Below are positions 39,501 through 46,553 of a DNA stretch of 64,000 nucleotides, piece by piece. Position 1 is the stretch's first letter, and every line of letters starts with the position of its first letter. This DNA comes from Crossiella equi (lineage in GTDB: Bacteria > Actinomycetota > Actinomycetes > Mycobacteriales > Pseudonocardiaceae): NCBI RefSeq assembly GCF_017876755.1, contig NZ_JAGIOO010000001.1:6371786-6435785 (forward strand), given 5' to 3'. The notes beneath the pieces were generated by a model that worked only from the letters and a program-made list of their open reading frames with translations, ran no database searches and was not told the origin of the DNA. A program made the position numbers and the translations under genes.

Positions 39501-42425
39501 GCGGCCGAACGCGGCAAGGTCGCCACCGACGCGGCCGCCCAGCGCGAGCAGTGGCGGGCCGAGCAGGACCGCAAGGTCGGGGAGAACAACGAGCAGGCCG
39601 CGACCGAGCACACCAAGGCGCGCGGCGAGGTCGACAGGAAGAAGACCGACACCGACCAGGCCAACGAGCGCAAGGAGGCCGAGGAGAACGGCCGCATCCA
39701 GCGCGAGCGGGAGGAGGCCGAGCGCAAGGCCGCGGAGGAGAAGCGCCGCAAGGAACGCGAGGCCGAGGGCGGCGGCTTCTTCAGCTGGCTGGCCTCGAAG
39801 GTCACCAGCTTCTTCAACGACCTGCTGGACGCGGTCACCGGCTTCTTCAACGCCGCGATCGAGGCGATCAACGGCATCGTGCGCGCGTTCACCGAGCTGG
39901 TGGTGGCCGCGATCGAGGCCGCGCGCACCGCGATCGTGGGCCTGATCAACGCCCTGGCCACGGCCCTGATCGCCCTCTGCGACGTGCTGGCGGTCTTCTT
40001 CCCCGAGCTGGCCGCGCGCATCCGCAAGGGCATCGAGGACCTCCGCGACGCGGCGATCGCGGCGGTCAACACCCTGGCCGAAGCCCTCAAGACCGGCGTC
40101 AAGGCGCTGCTGGACCTCCTGGCCCGAGCCCTGACCGGCCTGCTCCGCCTCCTGGAAACGGCCCTCAAGGCGGCGGTCGAGGTCGTCCGGACGGCGGTCA
40201 ACGCGGCGATCGAGTTCGCCAAGGCCGCGATCCAGCTGCTGGGCGAGTTCGCCGCGATCATCGCCGACATCGCCGCCGACGGCGTGGGCACGTGGCTGGG
40301 CAAACTGGGCGGCGGCGCCCGGGACGGTGTCCAGAACCACCTGTGGGGCGCGATCCAGACCGGCGTCCGGGAGTGGTTCAACGGCAAGGTCGAGGAGGTC
40401 CTGGGCCTGGGCAAGGCCGTCCTGGACATCCTGGTCCGCGGCTGCCTGTCGATGGGCAAGATCGCCAAAATGGCCTGGGACGGCATCATCGCGGCCCTGC
40501 CCACCATCATCATCCAGGTCGTCCTGGAACGCCTGGTCGCCCTGATCATCCCGGCCGCGGGCGCCGTCCTGGCCGTGGTCCAGGGCCTGATGGCCGCCTG
40601 GGGCACGATCAGCCGAATCCTGGCCGCGATCGGCGCCTTCATCACCTTCCTCAAAGCCGTTCGATCCGGCCCGGCCGCCGCCCTCTTCGCCAAAGCCGTC
40701 GCCGCGGGCGTCGTGGCGCTGCTGGAGTTCGTCACCAACTTCCTGATGACCAAGCTCAAGGGCGCGGCCAAGGGCGTCGGCACCACGCTGAAGGGCATCG
40801 CGGCCCGGATCGGCCGAGTGCTCGGCCGGGCGGCGCGGGGTACGCGCCGGGCGGCGGGCAACGCGGTGAACTCGGCCCGCCGGGGCCTCCGCTCGGCCAG
40901 CCAGGCCCTGCGGCCACCCCGCCGCGCACCCGCCCCGGCCACCCGGCGCCGCCCGGGCACCGTGGCGGGCGCCCGGGGCCGGCCAGCCGCCACCCGGGGA
41001 CGTCCCCCTGCGCGGCGACCGGTTCCGGCGACCCGGCGTCCGTCCATGATGGACAGAGCGCGGGGCGCCGTCCGCACCGGCCTGAACCGGGTCCGCGGCG
41101 CGGCCCGCGCCCTGGGCGCCCGGCTGCGCGACAGCCGGGTCGGCCGCGCGCTGGCCAACAGCGCCCGCAAGCTGCGTGAGCGGTTCAACCGGCTGCGGAG
41201 CCGGTGGCGGGAACGGCAGCGGGCGCGCCAAGAGCGCCGGCGGCAACGTGAGCGGGAACGGAACTCCCCACAGGCCAAGCAGCGTCGGTTGGAGCTGATC
41301 GTCGCTCGCATCCGCCCCAGGATCGAGTCGCTGCTCCGACGAGGCGTCCGAGGCGCGGTGCTCCGCGCGTTGCTGGGAGCCCTGCGCCGCTGGTACCGCC
41401 TCACCGCGCTGCGCCTTGACGGTGCCCTGGCCTTCACGATCAGGGCCTTCCTCAATCCGGAAGCACCGGTCGTCCTCGGCACCACGATCGAGATCGCCGG
41501 GGTCCGGGTCGAGGTCGACCGGCTGCTGCGCGCGATCCGGGTCATGGGTGACGAAGCCCGTGCGGCGGGAGTTGGCAGTGGACGGGTGACCGAGGGGTAC
41601 GTGCAGACCGCGAGCAGCGGCCGCCGCCAGGCGCTCAAGGGGCAGGTGGGTGCGCGTTCGGTGGACATGCTCGCCGCGCACCAGGCCCGCCGCCGCCAGC
41701 CCAAGTTGAAGTGGGACGTGGTCAGCAGCGTCTTCAGCGAGGGACAACCCGCGATCGAGACGCTGCGCAAGCCCGGCTTCGGCGGCTTGACCCCGCGAGG
41801 GCGCCGAAGGCCACCCAAGCCGCAGAACCGCCTGATCACCCGCCCCGGCGAGAAGAGCGTTCCGGCCTCGCCCAGCTACGACGAGATGGTGGGCGAGGTC
41901 AACGCGACTGGCCGTCCGCAGGAGATCGCCCAGCGCACGCTCCGCGCGGTGCAGGGCAACGCCGAGCCCCCAGGACCGGACGACCAGCTCGTGGGTGACC
42001 TGACCAGGTGGGTGGTGGAACAGGAAGCGCAACGCAACATCGGCGCGCTGCCCACGCACGTCATGGCCCTGGACCTGGCTGCGCGCGGTGAAGTCCCGTT
42101 CAACCAGGCCGCGGCGATGATGCCGATGCACCCGAGTGGCGCCCAAGAGGAGGCGAACCAGCTTCGCGACTACCTCCGGGGCGACGGTGCCGCGCGGGTG
42201 GGCGCACAACGCCTCGCTGAACGCGAGATCACCGTGATCAGGGCCTGGGTGGAGTCGTTGAAGGACCTCAAGCTCAAGGACGCGGCGACGGCGGAGGCGA
42301 AGGAAAGAGAGTTGATACTGGAAATCCGGAGGAGAATCCAGGACATCCTCGGGGTCAAGCCGGAGGAAGTCGGTAGTGGGCAAGAATTTTGGGCTAGGGT
42401 GACCGGTCATGATGTCCCAGAGTGA
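36504..42425 (+). CDS. Giant DUF4157 eCIS-core protein with tape-measure-like segment and C-terminal candidate toxin domain
   Basis: This 1973-residue protein has six visible zones. Residues 27-115 are a DUF4157 eCIS-core domain with GHDLSRVRVHTDPDA and a zinc-protease-like HELLH (103-107). Residues 265-342 are Pro/Glu repeats, followed by a Pro/Ala-rich disordered region to about 720. Residues 965-1087 are a charged coiled coil. Residues 1090-1425 are continuous amphipathic or hydrophobic helices (FFSWLASKVTSFFNDLL, NHLWGAIQTGVREWFNGKVEEVLGLGKAVLD) as in eCIS tape-measure and effector proteins. Residues 1440-1596 are extremely Arg-rich. Residues 1600-1973 form an unrecognised domain. It may set tube length, be cargo, or both. 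The last 130 bp use rarer AGA and ATA codons. Its 3' end overlaps the next gene by 17 bp. Confidence 0.75.
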   Translation: MTRAVERRPAPEPRKPEAASTRPPRELREVLASPGHPVDPGLRRDLETRLGHDLSRVRVHTDPDAATVAELLGAEAVTVGQDIFFAKGRYRPDTTEGRHLLTHELLHTIQTPHPLGGLAAGRDAGSVSTPAQPAEQEAETLADTPGEVREHARAAGWMRYATTTADHLLSERLDPATLVDRLVAAVLRSLRGDPTDAAGRVRLQLGRFTPELRATVLARLADRLPSSEYQRVLVLLAEVDGTAAAPEVESAGTPEPVVETPDRPTEPGETPEPEPGTEPDPEPGAEPEPGAEPEPDTEPEPGTEPEPDPKPEPGPEKEEPDKEEPEKEEAEEEKQEPKHEAEPASAAIPADGGTPQGQAPLPGSPAAQATAPPPGLAPQPPSARATPEPAAPQPERIESTLTAPTSPLAQHGLLRRTEEPPPQEQPLGLEPSADTEVDLAEPEPPAEPAQPDLKPEDHLPTADPDLSAVPTTDRLDPGRPAPSAPTFPAPPPTKAEQSPAEPELDDPEPEAPASLASGPEPGSAPGAVTPDPVTPDPAATAPVPTTPTPAAAPTPAADADAGTAAPIPASALDSAPADPGIGAAPDRTSAGPAPDLAASSAPALGPSSSSGVGAGPTAGPETALAPTAPGGADLGAAEPSLTAPPPGTTDLDVAPSPGGAASPGLAGAAPSPEASLEPGGGACAGGPETATPAPAPAAGGGGAPVPAPAEQPPAVPELSGQPPEAALAAAGALPVDRMVQALPQVDASVTRSVGEEQAALQAAPPTLERPSGAPRTLDGPPQAGAAHDWQQARLERAEAEGADQQERAWAEQVRSEQPAAQVPRPHLAGDAQGRVTAGDVENVQQAVRNVPTTDPAMNTTVAAPPKVDLSGEADPARTDEQKARLAEQSRQMHTDGRAESAVPLGEDQVFPAVPPETLAAQVPAPGGDGAAPGAGGAVPEQGVAVVAQQERGPQVQAAVGQGQGRMGAGRQQHEQAAAQENARHESEVAQAVAANSEQQAAERGKVATDAAAQREQWRAEQDRKVGENNEQAATEHTKARGEVDRKKTDTDQANERKEAEENGRIQREREEAERKAAEEKRRKEREAEGGGFFSWLASKVTSFFNDLLDAVTGFFNAAIEAINGIVRAFTELVVAAIEAARTAIVGLINALATALIALCDVLAVFFPELAARIRKGIEDLRDAAIAAVNTLAEALKTGVKALLDLLARALTGLLRLLETALKAAVEVVRTAVNAAIEFAKAAIQLLGEFAAIIADIAADGVGTWLGKLGGGARDGVQNHLWGAIQTGVREWFNGKVEEVLGLGKAVLDILVRGCLSMGKIAKMAWDGIIAALPTIIIQVVLERLVALIIPAAGAVLAVVQGLMAAWGTISRILAAIGAFITFLKAVRSGPAAALFAKAVAAGVVALLEFVTNFLMTKLKGAAKGVGTTLKGIAARIGRVLGRAARGTRRAAGNAVNSARRGLRSASQALRPPRRAPAPATRRRPGTVAGARGRPAATRGRPPARRPVPATRRPSMMDRARGAVRTGLNRVRGAARALGARLRDSRVGRALANSARKLRERFNRLRSRWRERQRARQERRRQRERERNSPQAKQRRLELIVARIRPRIESLLRRGVRGAVLRALLGALRRWYRLTALRLDGALAFTIRAFLNPEAPVVLGTTIEIAGVRVEVDRLLRAIRVMGDEARAAGVGSGRVTEGYVQTASSGRRQALKGQVGARSVDMLAAHQARRRQPKLKWDVVSSVFSEGQPAIETLRKPGFGGLTPRGRRRPPKPQNRLITRPGEKSVPASPSYDEMVGEVNATGRPQEIAQRTLRAVQGNAEPPGPDDQLVGDLTRWVVEQEAQRNIGALPTHVMALDLAARGEVPFNQAAAMMPMHPSGAQEEANQLRDYLRGDGAARVGAQRLAEREITVIRAWVESLKDLKLKDAATAEAKERELILEIRRRIQDILGVKPEEVGSGQEFWARVTGHDVPE

Positions 42426-43002
42426 ATACCATTCCAGGCGCCTGGTACTGCGCAACGAGGACGCGGCCGAGGAGCTGGAGGGCATGGCCGCCGAGCTGGG
42501 CTGGTCCGCGTACGAACAGCTCTCCGGAGAGGACGAGCCACTCCGGATCCAGTGGCGGACCGCTGCCGGGGAGGCGGTGCGCCTGGTCGAGGACGAGGAC
42601 GCTGCCTGCGACTACGTGTTCGTCATCGCGCCTGGAAGGGCCGAGGCCGAGGCTGTGTTGGCCACGGTCGAGCGTTACGTCGAGACCTGGTCACGGGCCG
42701 AGCTCAAGCAGCCCTACGAGTCCGCCGCGGAGCCGAAGGAACGAGGTCGTGCGCTGCTGCTCGTGGCCCTCTCCGCGCCGATGGAGTTCGACCGGGAAAC
42801 CTTCGACATCATTGTGGGCGCGCTTCGTTCGGATAGTGCTGATCTGCGTGCGGTTGCCTGTTATGTGATTTCCTACGTGCCCTACGACGAGTTCGTTCCG
42901 GTTCTTCGGGATGTGGCGGAGAACGATCCGGAAGAGCGGCTCCGAGGGCATGCCAGGGAAATGCTTGAGCTTTTCGCGGAACTGGGAACGGAGGCTGAAT
43001 GA
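42409..43002 (+). CDS. Acidic helical-repeat protein, candidate immunity factor
   Basis: This 197-residue protein is strongly acidic. Its first half is alpha/beta (RLVLRNEDAAEELEGMAAELGWSAY). The second half looks like two or three HEAT-type helical hairpins (FDIIVGALRSDSADLRAVACYVISYVP, EFVPVLRDVAENDPEERLRGHAREMLELF). ATG at 42409 lies inside the 3' end of the giant gene (17-bp overlap), and codon use is less G+C biased than in the neighbours. Acid character, small size and coupling to a toxin-like C-terminus fit an immunity protein. The role is inferred, not shown; a structural role is the alternative. Confidence 0.55.
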   Translation: MMSQSEYHSRRLVLRNEDAAEELEGMAAELGWSAYEQLSGEDEPLRIQWRTAAGEAVRLVEDEDAACDYVFVIAPGRAEAEAVLATVERYVETWSRAELKQPYESAAEPKERGRALLLVALSAPMEFDRETFDIIVGALRSDSADLRAVACYVISYVPYDEFVPVLRDVAENDPEERLRGHAREMLELFAELGTEAE

Positions 43003-43637
43003 CCCGCTACCTCGACATCCCCAAACCCATCCGCTCCGGCCTGGTCCTGGTCGACCCGGACCGCGGCACCCCGCAGCGCGTGATCGTCCTCCAGTTCAAC
43101 CCGGACACCCTCGAACGCACCCTGGCACCGCAGGCCGCCGGGGCCGAGCAGGGCGACCGGACGGAAGCGTTGCGGCTCAAGGGCCCGGCGATCGAGACGT
43201 GGAAGTTCACGGCGGAGCTGGATGCGACCGACCAGCTGGACGTGGCCGCACCGACCGGGATCCACCCGCAGCTGGCGGTGTTGGAGATGTTGGTGCACCA
43301 GCCGTCGGCGGCGATCCGGGCCAACCAGCGGCTGGCCGCGGCCGGGATGCTGGAGATCACGCCGGTGGAGACGCCGTTGACGATCTTCGTGTGGGGGACC
43401 CGGCGGGTGTTGCCGGTGCGGGTCACCGAGCTGGCGGTGACCGAGGAGGCATTCGATCCCGAGCTCAACCCCATTCGCGCCACGGTGGCGCTGGGGCTCC
43501 GGGTGCTGTCCGCCAGCGATCTTCCGGCCGGGCACCGGGGGTCCGAGCTCTACCTCGCGCACCTGGCCCAGAAGGAGAGGCTGGTGGAGGGCGGGGTTTC
43601 CGGGCGGTTGGCGCAGTTGGGGTTGCCGAGCATCTGA
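42999..43637 (+). CDS. CIS tube-initiator protein (Afp7 N-terminal type)
   Basis: This 212-residue protein has IVLQFNPDTLERTL and the TWKFTAELDATDQL strand, matching the contractile injection system tube protein family (Afp7/Pvc7 N-terminal part), which forms the first layer of tube above the hub. The LysM domain that completes Afp7 is encoded by the following separate gene. Start overlaps the preceding stop by 4 bp. Confidence 0.8.
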   Translation: MTRYLDIPKPIRSGLVLVDPDRGTPQRVIVLQFNPDTLERTLAPQAAGAEQGDRTEALRLKGPAIETWKFTAELDATDQLDVAAPTGIHPQLAVLEMLVHQPSAAIRANQRLAAAGMLEITPVETPLTIFVWGTRRVLPVRVTELAVTEEAFDPELNPIRATVALGLRVLSASDLPAGHRGSELYLAHLAQKERLVEGGVSGRLAQLGLPSI

Positions 43638-43649
43638 GGGGGAGTGGGC

Positions 43650-43964
43650 ATGGAGCTGTATCCGCGGACCAGTCGTTACCACGGGCTGCCCGTCGCCGAG
43701 CTGGAGCTGGCCGACGGGCGGGTGGTGCCCTACCTGGGGCGGCGGTTGTTGCCGGAGCCGCAGGAGTTCGCCCAGATCGGGGAACACGTCGTCCGACAGG
43801 GGGAACACGTCGACCTGATCGCGCACCGGGTGCTCGGGGACGCCGGGCAGTGGTGGCGGATCGCCGACGCCAACCCCGTGCTGGACGTGCGGGAGCTCAT
43901 CGAGCCCGGTCGGACGCTGCGGATCACCTTGCCCCAGGGGGTTCCCGGGCCGGTGGGGGAGTAG
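43650..43964 (+). CDS. LysM-like baseplate adaptor (gp53/Afp7 C-terminal type)
   Basis: This 104-residue protein contains a LysM-type fold: HVVRQGEHVDLIAHRVLGDAGQWWRIADANPVLDVRELIEPGRTLRITLP. In T4 gp53 and Afp7 this domain clamps tube to wedge. The ATG at 43650 follows GGGGGAG; a GTG at 43644 is also open. The stop TAG shares a base with the next GTG. The protein probably pairs with the tube initiator encoded just upstream. Confidence 0.82.
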   Translation: MELYPRTSRYHGLPVAELELADGRVVPYLGRRLLPEPQEFAQIGEHVVRQGEHVDLIAHRVLGDAGQWWRIADANPVLDVRELIEPGRTLRITLPQGVPGPVGE

Positions 43965-45097
43965 TGGCCGCCGAGCGGAGCCTCATCCACCTGACCCTGT
44001 TGCTGGGCAGGCGGATTCCCGTGCCCGCGCCCCGGGAGGTCACCGAGGCGTTGCTGTCCGCCCAGGTCACCGTCACCGCCGGGCAGCGCAGCGGGTTCCA
44101 GCTCGCCTTCGACCTGTCCAAGAAGGGCCTCATCCACAACGTGCTGCTGCCCGCCGGGTTCTTCGACCCCCAGACGCGCGTCGTGCTCCTGGTCACCGTC
44201 AAGGGCACGCCGTCGGTGCTCATGGACGGCATCTGCATCCGCCAGGAAGTGGGCATCAGCAACCAGCCCGGGCAGTCCACGCTCACCGTGACCGGCGAGG
44301 ACCTGACCGTGCTGATGGACCTGGAGGAACGCGAGGGCGTGCCGTTCCCCGCCATGCCGCCCGCCGCCCGGGTGGCCGCCATCATCGCCCAGTACGCCGG
44401 GTACGGCATCGCGCCCGTGGTCATCCCCGAGCTGTTCCCCCAGGTGGCCCTGCCCACGCAGCGCATCGACTTCCAGAAGGGCACCGACCTCGGCTACCTC
44501 AACGAGCTCGCCAAGGCCAACGGGCACGTCTTCTACCTCGATCCCGGGCCGGTGCCGGGTGCCAGCTCGGGCTACTGGGGACCGGAGGTCCGCCTGGGCG
44601 CCCCGCAGCCCGCGCTCACCGTCAACTCCGACGGCGAGTCCAACGTCGACCAGCTCACCTTCGGCTTCGACGGCTCCGCCCGCGAACAGCCCGTGGCCAT
44701 GGTGCAGATCCCGTTCACCCGGGTCTCCGCGCCCGTGCCGGTGCCCGAGGTCAGCGTGCTCCGCCCGCCCCTGGCCCTCAAGCCCGCGCCCGCGCTGAAG
44801 AAGAAGGTCATCGCGGACACCGCCAAGAAGGACACCCCGACGGCGCTCGCGGAAACCCTCGCCAAGGCGGCCGAGTCCGCCGATGCGGTGACGGGCTCCG
44901 GGCAGCTGGACGTCGTGCGGTACGGGCACGTGCTGCGCCCCCGCGAACTGGTCGGCGTGCGCGGCGCGGGCATCACCTACGACGGCCTCTACTACGTCAA
45001 GAGCGTCACCCACAACCTCCAGCGCGGCAGCTACACGCAGAACTTCACCCTCGCCCGCGAGGGCTTGATCAGCCTGCACCCCCGGGTGCGGCCGTGA
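43964..45097 (+). CDS. Baseplate hub protein (gpD/gp27-like, Afp8 N-terminal part)
   Basis: This 377-residue protein has the hub (phage late control gene D) pattern: early ALLSAQVTVTAGQRSGFQLAFDLSKKG, a middle AAIIAQYAGYGIAPVV, and the characteristic FQKGTDLGYLNELAKANGHVFYLDP, followed near the end by YDGLYYVKSVTHNLQRGSYTQNFTLAREG. It forms the trimeric hub on which the spike sits. In Afp8 hub and spike are one chain; here the spike is the next gene. Confidence 0.88.
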   Translation: MAAERSLIHLTLLLGRRIPVPAPREVTEALLSAQVTVTAGQRSGFQLAFDLSKKGLIHNVLLPAGFFDPQTRVVLLVTVKGTPSVLMDGICIRQEVGISNQPGQSTLTVTGEDLTVLMDLEEREGVPFPAMPPAARVAAIIAQYAGYGIAPVVIPELFPQVALPTQRIDFQKGTDLGYLNELAKANGHVFYLDPGPVPGASSGYWGPEVRLGAPQPALTVNSDGESNVDQLTFGFDGSAREQPVAMVQIPFTRVSAPVPVPEVSVLRPPLALKPAPALKKKVIADTAKKDTPTALAETLAKAAESADAVTGSGQLDVVRYGHVLRPRELVGVRGAGITYDGLYYVKSVTHNLQRGSYTQNFTLAREGLISLHPRVRP

Positions 45098-45107
45098 AGG
45101 AGCGCAC

Positions 45108-45623
45108 ATGACCCAGCCGAACCGGTTCCTCGGCAAGTTCCGCGGCACCGTGGTCACCAATGTGGACCCGCTGCGCCAGGGCCGCATCCAGGCCCAGGTG
45201 CCGGACGTGCTCGGCAGCACGCCCTCCTCCTGGGCCATGCCGTGCCTGCCGGTGGCCGGACCGGGCATGGGCCACTACGCGGTACCGCCGGTCGGCGCGG
45301 GCGTCTGGGTCGAGTTCGAGCAGGGCGACCCGAGCTTCCCGATCTGGACCGGCTGCTGGTACGGCTCCCAGGCCGAAGTGCCCGCGCCCGCACTGCTCGG
45401 CCCGCCCGTGCTGCCGAACACCGTGCTCCAGACCACCGGCGGCAACCACGTGCTGCTCTCCGACCAGCCGGGCAACGCGGGCATCACCCTGCGCACCGCG
45501 ACCGGCGCCAGCCTGTCCGTCACCGACCGGGGCATCGTGCTGGACAACGGCCAGGGCGCGGTCATCACGCTCGTCGGCGCCACCGTGACCGTCAACCGGG
45601 GAGCGCTCACCGTCACGACCTAG
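45108..45623 (+). CDS. Spike protein (gpV/gp5 OB-fold type)
   Basis: This 171-residue protein has the gpV/gp5 OB fold: GTVVTNVDPLRQGRIQAQVPDVLG, SWAMPCLPVAGPGMG, VPPVGAGVWVEFEQGDPSFPIWTGCWYG. A short beta-stranded C-terminus (GITLRTATGASLSVTDRGIVLDNGQGAVITLVGATVTVNRGALTVTT) should wind into a needle in the trimer. It has no lysozyme domain. Its stop codon lies in the centre of a 22-bp palindrome (45611-45632). Confidence 0.9.
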   Translation: MTQPNRFLGKFRGTVVTNVDPLRQGRIQAQVPDVLGSTPSSWAMPCLPVAGPGMGHYAVPPVGAGVWVEFEQGDPSFPIWTGCWYGSQAEVPAPALLGPPVLPNTVLQTTGGNHVLLSDQPGNAGITLRTATGASLSVTDRGIVLDNGQGAVITLVGATVTVNRGALTVTT

Positions 45624-45788
45624 GTCGTGACGTCGGAGTCCCGCCCGCGCTAGCCGCGCCAGTTCGGTCGCCGGCGGCGCGGCCGGGACACCCGCATACA
45701 ACACCGGTATGCGGGCGCCCCGTCCACACCACCAGCGACCGAACTGATCCCGACTCCCGCAGACGCGACTCCGACGACACGACCTAGG
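45611..45788. repeat. Nested inverted repeat with direct-repeat flanks between spike and PAAR genes
   Basis: The gap between spike and tip genes is an elaborate nested hairpin. The outer arms 45621-45640 and 45767-45786 pair over 20 bp with one mismatch. A second pair, CAGTTCGGTCGC (45660-45671) and its complement (45735-45746), is perfect over 12 bp. The centre CCCGCATAC (45691-45699) pairs with GTATGCGGG (45707-45715). CACGACCTAGG is repeated directly at 45614-45624 and 45778-45788. The left end also belongs to a 22-bp perfect palindrome at 45611-45632. It may be a small palindromic mobile element or an RNA structure tuning expression of downstream baseplate genes. Confidence 0.85.
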
Positions 45789-45796
45789 GGGAAGCC

Positions 45797-46129
45797 ATGT
45801 CGATGAACCTGTTGCACGTCAACGCGACCATCACCTGCCCGCACGGCGGCCAGACCACGATCACCCCGGCCCAGACCCGGACCACCGCGAGCGGCCAGCC
45901 GGTCAGCACGGTGGCCGACACCTTCACCATCGCGGGCTGCCCGTTCACCGTGGGCCAGAAGCCCCAGCCCTGCGTGAGGATCCGCTGGACGCGCCCGTCG
46001 GTGGCCATCCGCGTCAACGGCTCGCCCGCGCTGCTGGAGGACTCCACCGGGCTGTGCCTGAGCGCCGAACAAGTCCCGCAGGGCCCACCCCGGGTCGTGA
46101 CCGCCCAGCGCCGGGCGGGGGGACGCTGA
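45797..46129 (+). CDS. PAAR-like spike tip protein
   Basis: This 110-residue protein has NATITCPHGGQTTITPAQTR, DTFTIAGCPFTV and QPCVRIRW, a PAAR-like arrangement of His and three Cys that can bind a metal at the sharp tip of the spike (Afp10 position). The last 25 residues are a basic Gly-rich tail. The ATG at 45797 follows GGGGGAAG and lies just after the nested inverted repeat. It ends 1 bp before the gp25 gene. Confidence 0.8.
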   Translation: MSMNLLHVNATITCPHGGQTTITPAQTRTTASGQPVSTVADTFTIAGCPFTVGQKPQPCVRIRWTRPSVAIRVNGSPALLEDSTGLCLSAEQVPQGPPRVVTAQRRAGGR

Positions 46130-46130
46130 C

Positions 46131-46553
46131 ATGGCCGCCCAGGACCGCGCGCCCGTCGACCTGCCCGCCGCCCGCACCACCCCCGCCCGCCTGGACTGGG
46201 CCTTCCCCTTCCGCGTGGACCGCCGCGGCCGCACCGCCGACCGCGGCTACGACGAGCACGTGCGCGACATGGTCGAGCAGCTGCTGTTCACCAGCCCCGG
46301 TGAACGCGTGCGGCGCCCCGACTTCGGCTGTGGCCTGCTGGACCTGGTCTTCGCGCCGAACAGCCCCGAGTTCGCCTCCGCGCTCCAGCTGTCCGTGCAG
46401 GCGGGCCTGCAGCGCTGGCTCGGCGACGTGATCGACATCTACGCGCTGGACGTGGTCAGCGAGGAGAACGTGCTGCGGGTGCACCTGGTCTACGTGGTGC
46501 GCGCGACGGGGACGCGGCGCACGGACACCTTCGAGCGGAGGGGGACCCCGTGA
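46131..46553 (+). CDS. Baseplate wedge protein gp25-like
   Basis: This 140-residue protein carries the gp25/GPW lysozyme-like baseplate domain: HVRDMVEQLLFTSPGERVRRPDFGCGLLDLVFAPNS, then the GLQRWLGDVIDIYALDV strand. It links sheath start and wedge. It overlaps the next gene by 4 bp and is 1 bp from the PAAR-like gene. Confidence 0.93.
   Translation: MAAQDRAPVDLPAARTTPARLDWAFPFRVDRRGRTADRGYDEHVRDMVEQLLFTSPGERVRRPDFGCGLLDLVFAPNSPEFASALQLSVQAGLQRWLGDVIDIYALDVVSEENVLRVHLVYVVRATGTRRTDTFERRGTP

Noticed and set aside
36243-42485. A 2080-codon open frame on the minus strand opposite the giant eCIS gene
   Set aside because: Gly/Arg/Leu-rich antisense of the DUF4157 gene; the plus-strand frame has the HELLH motif, ribosome coupling and clear domains.
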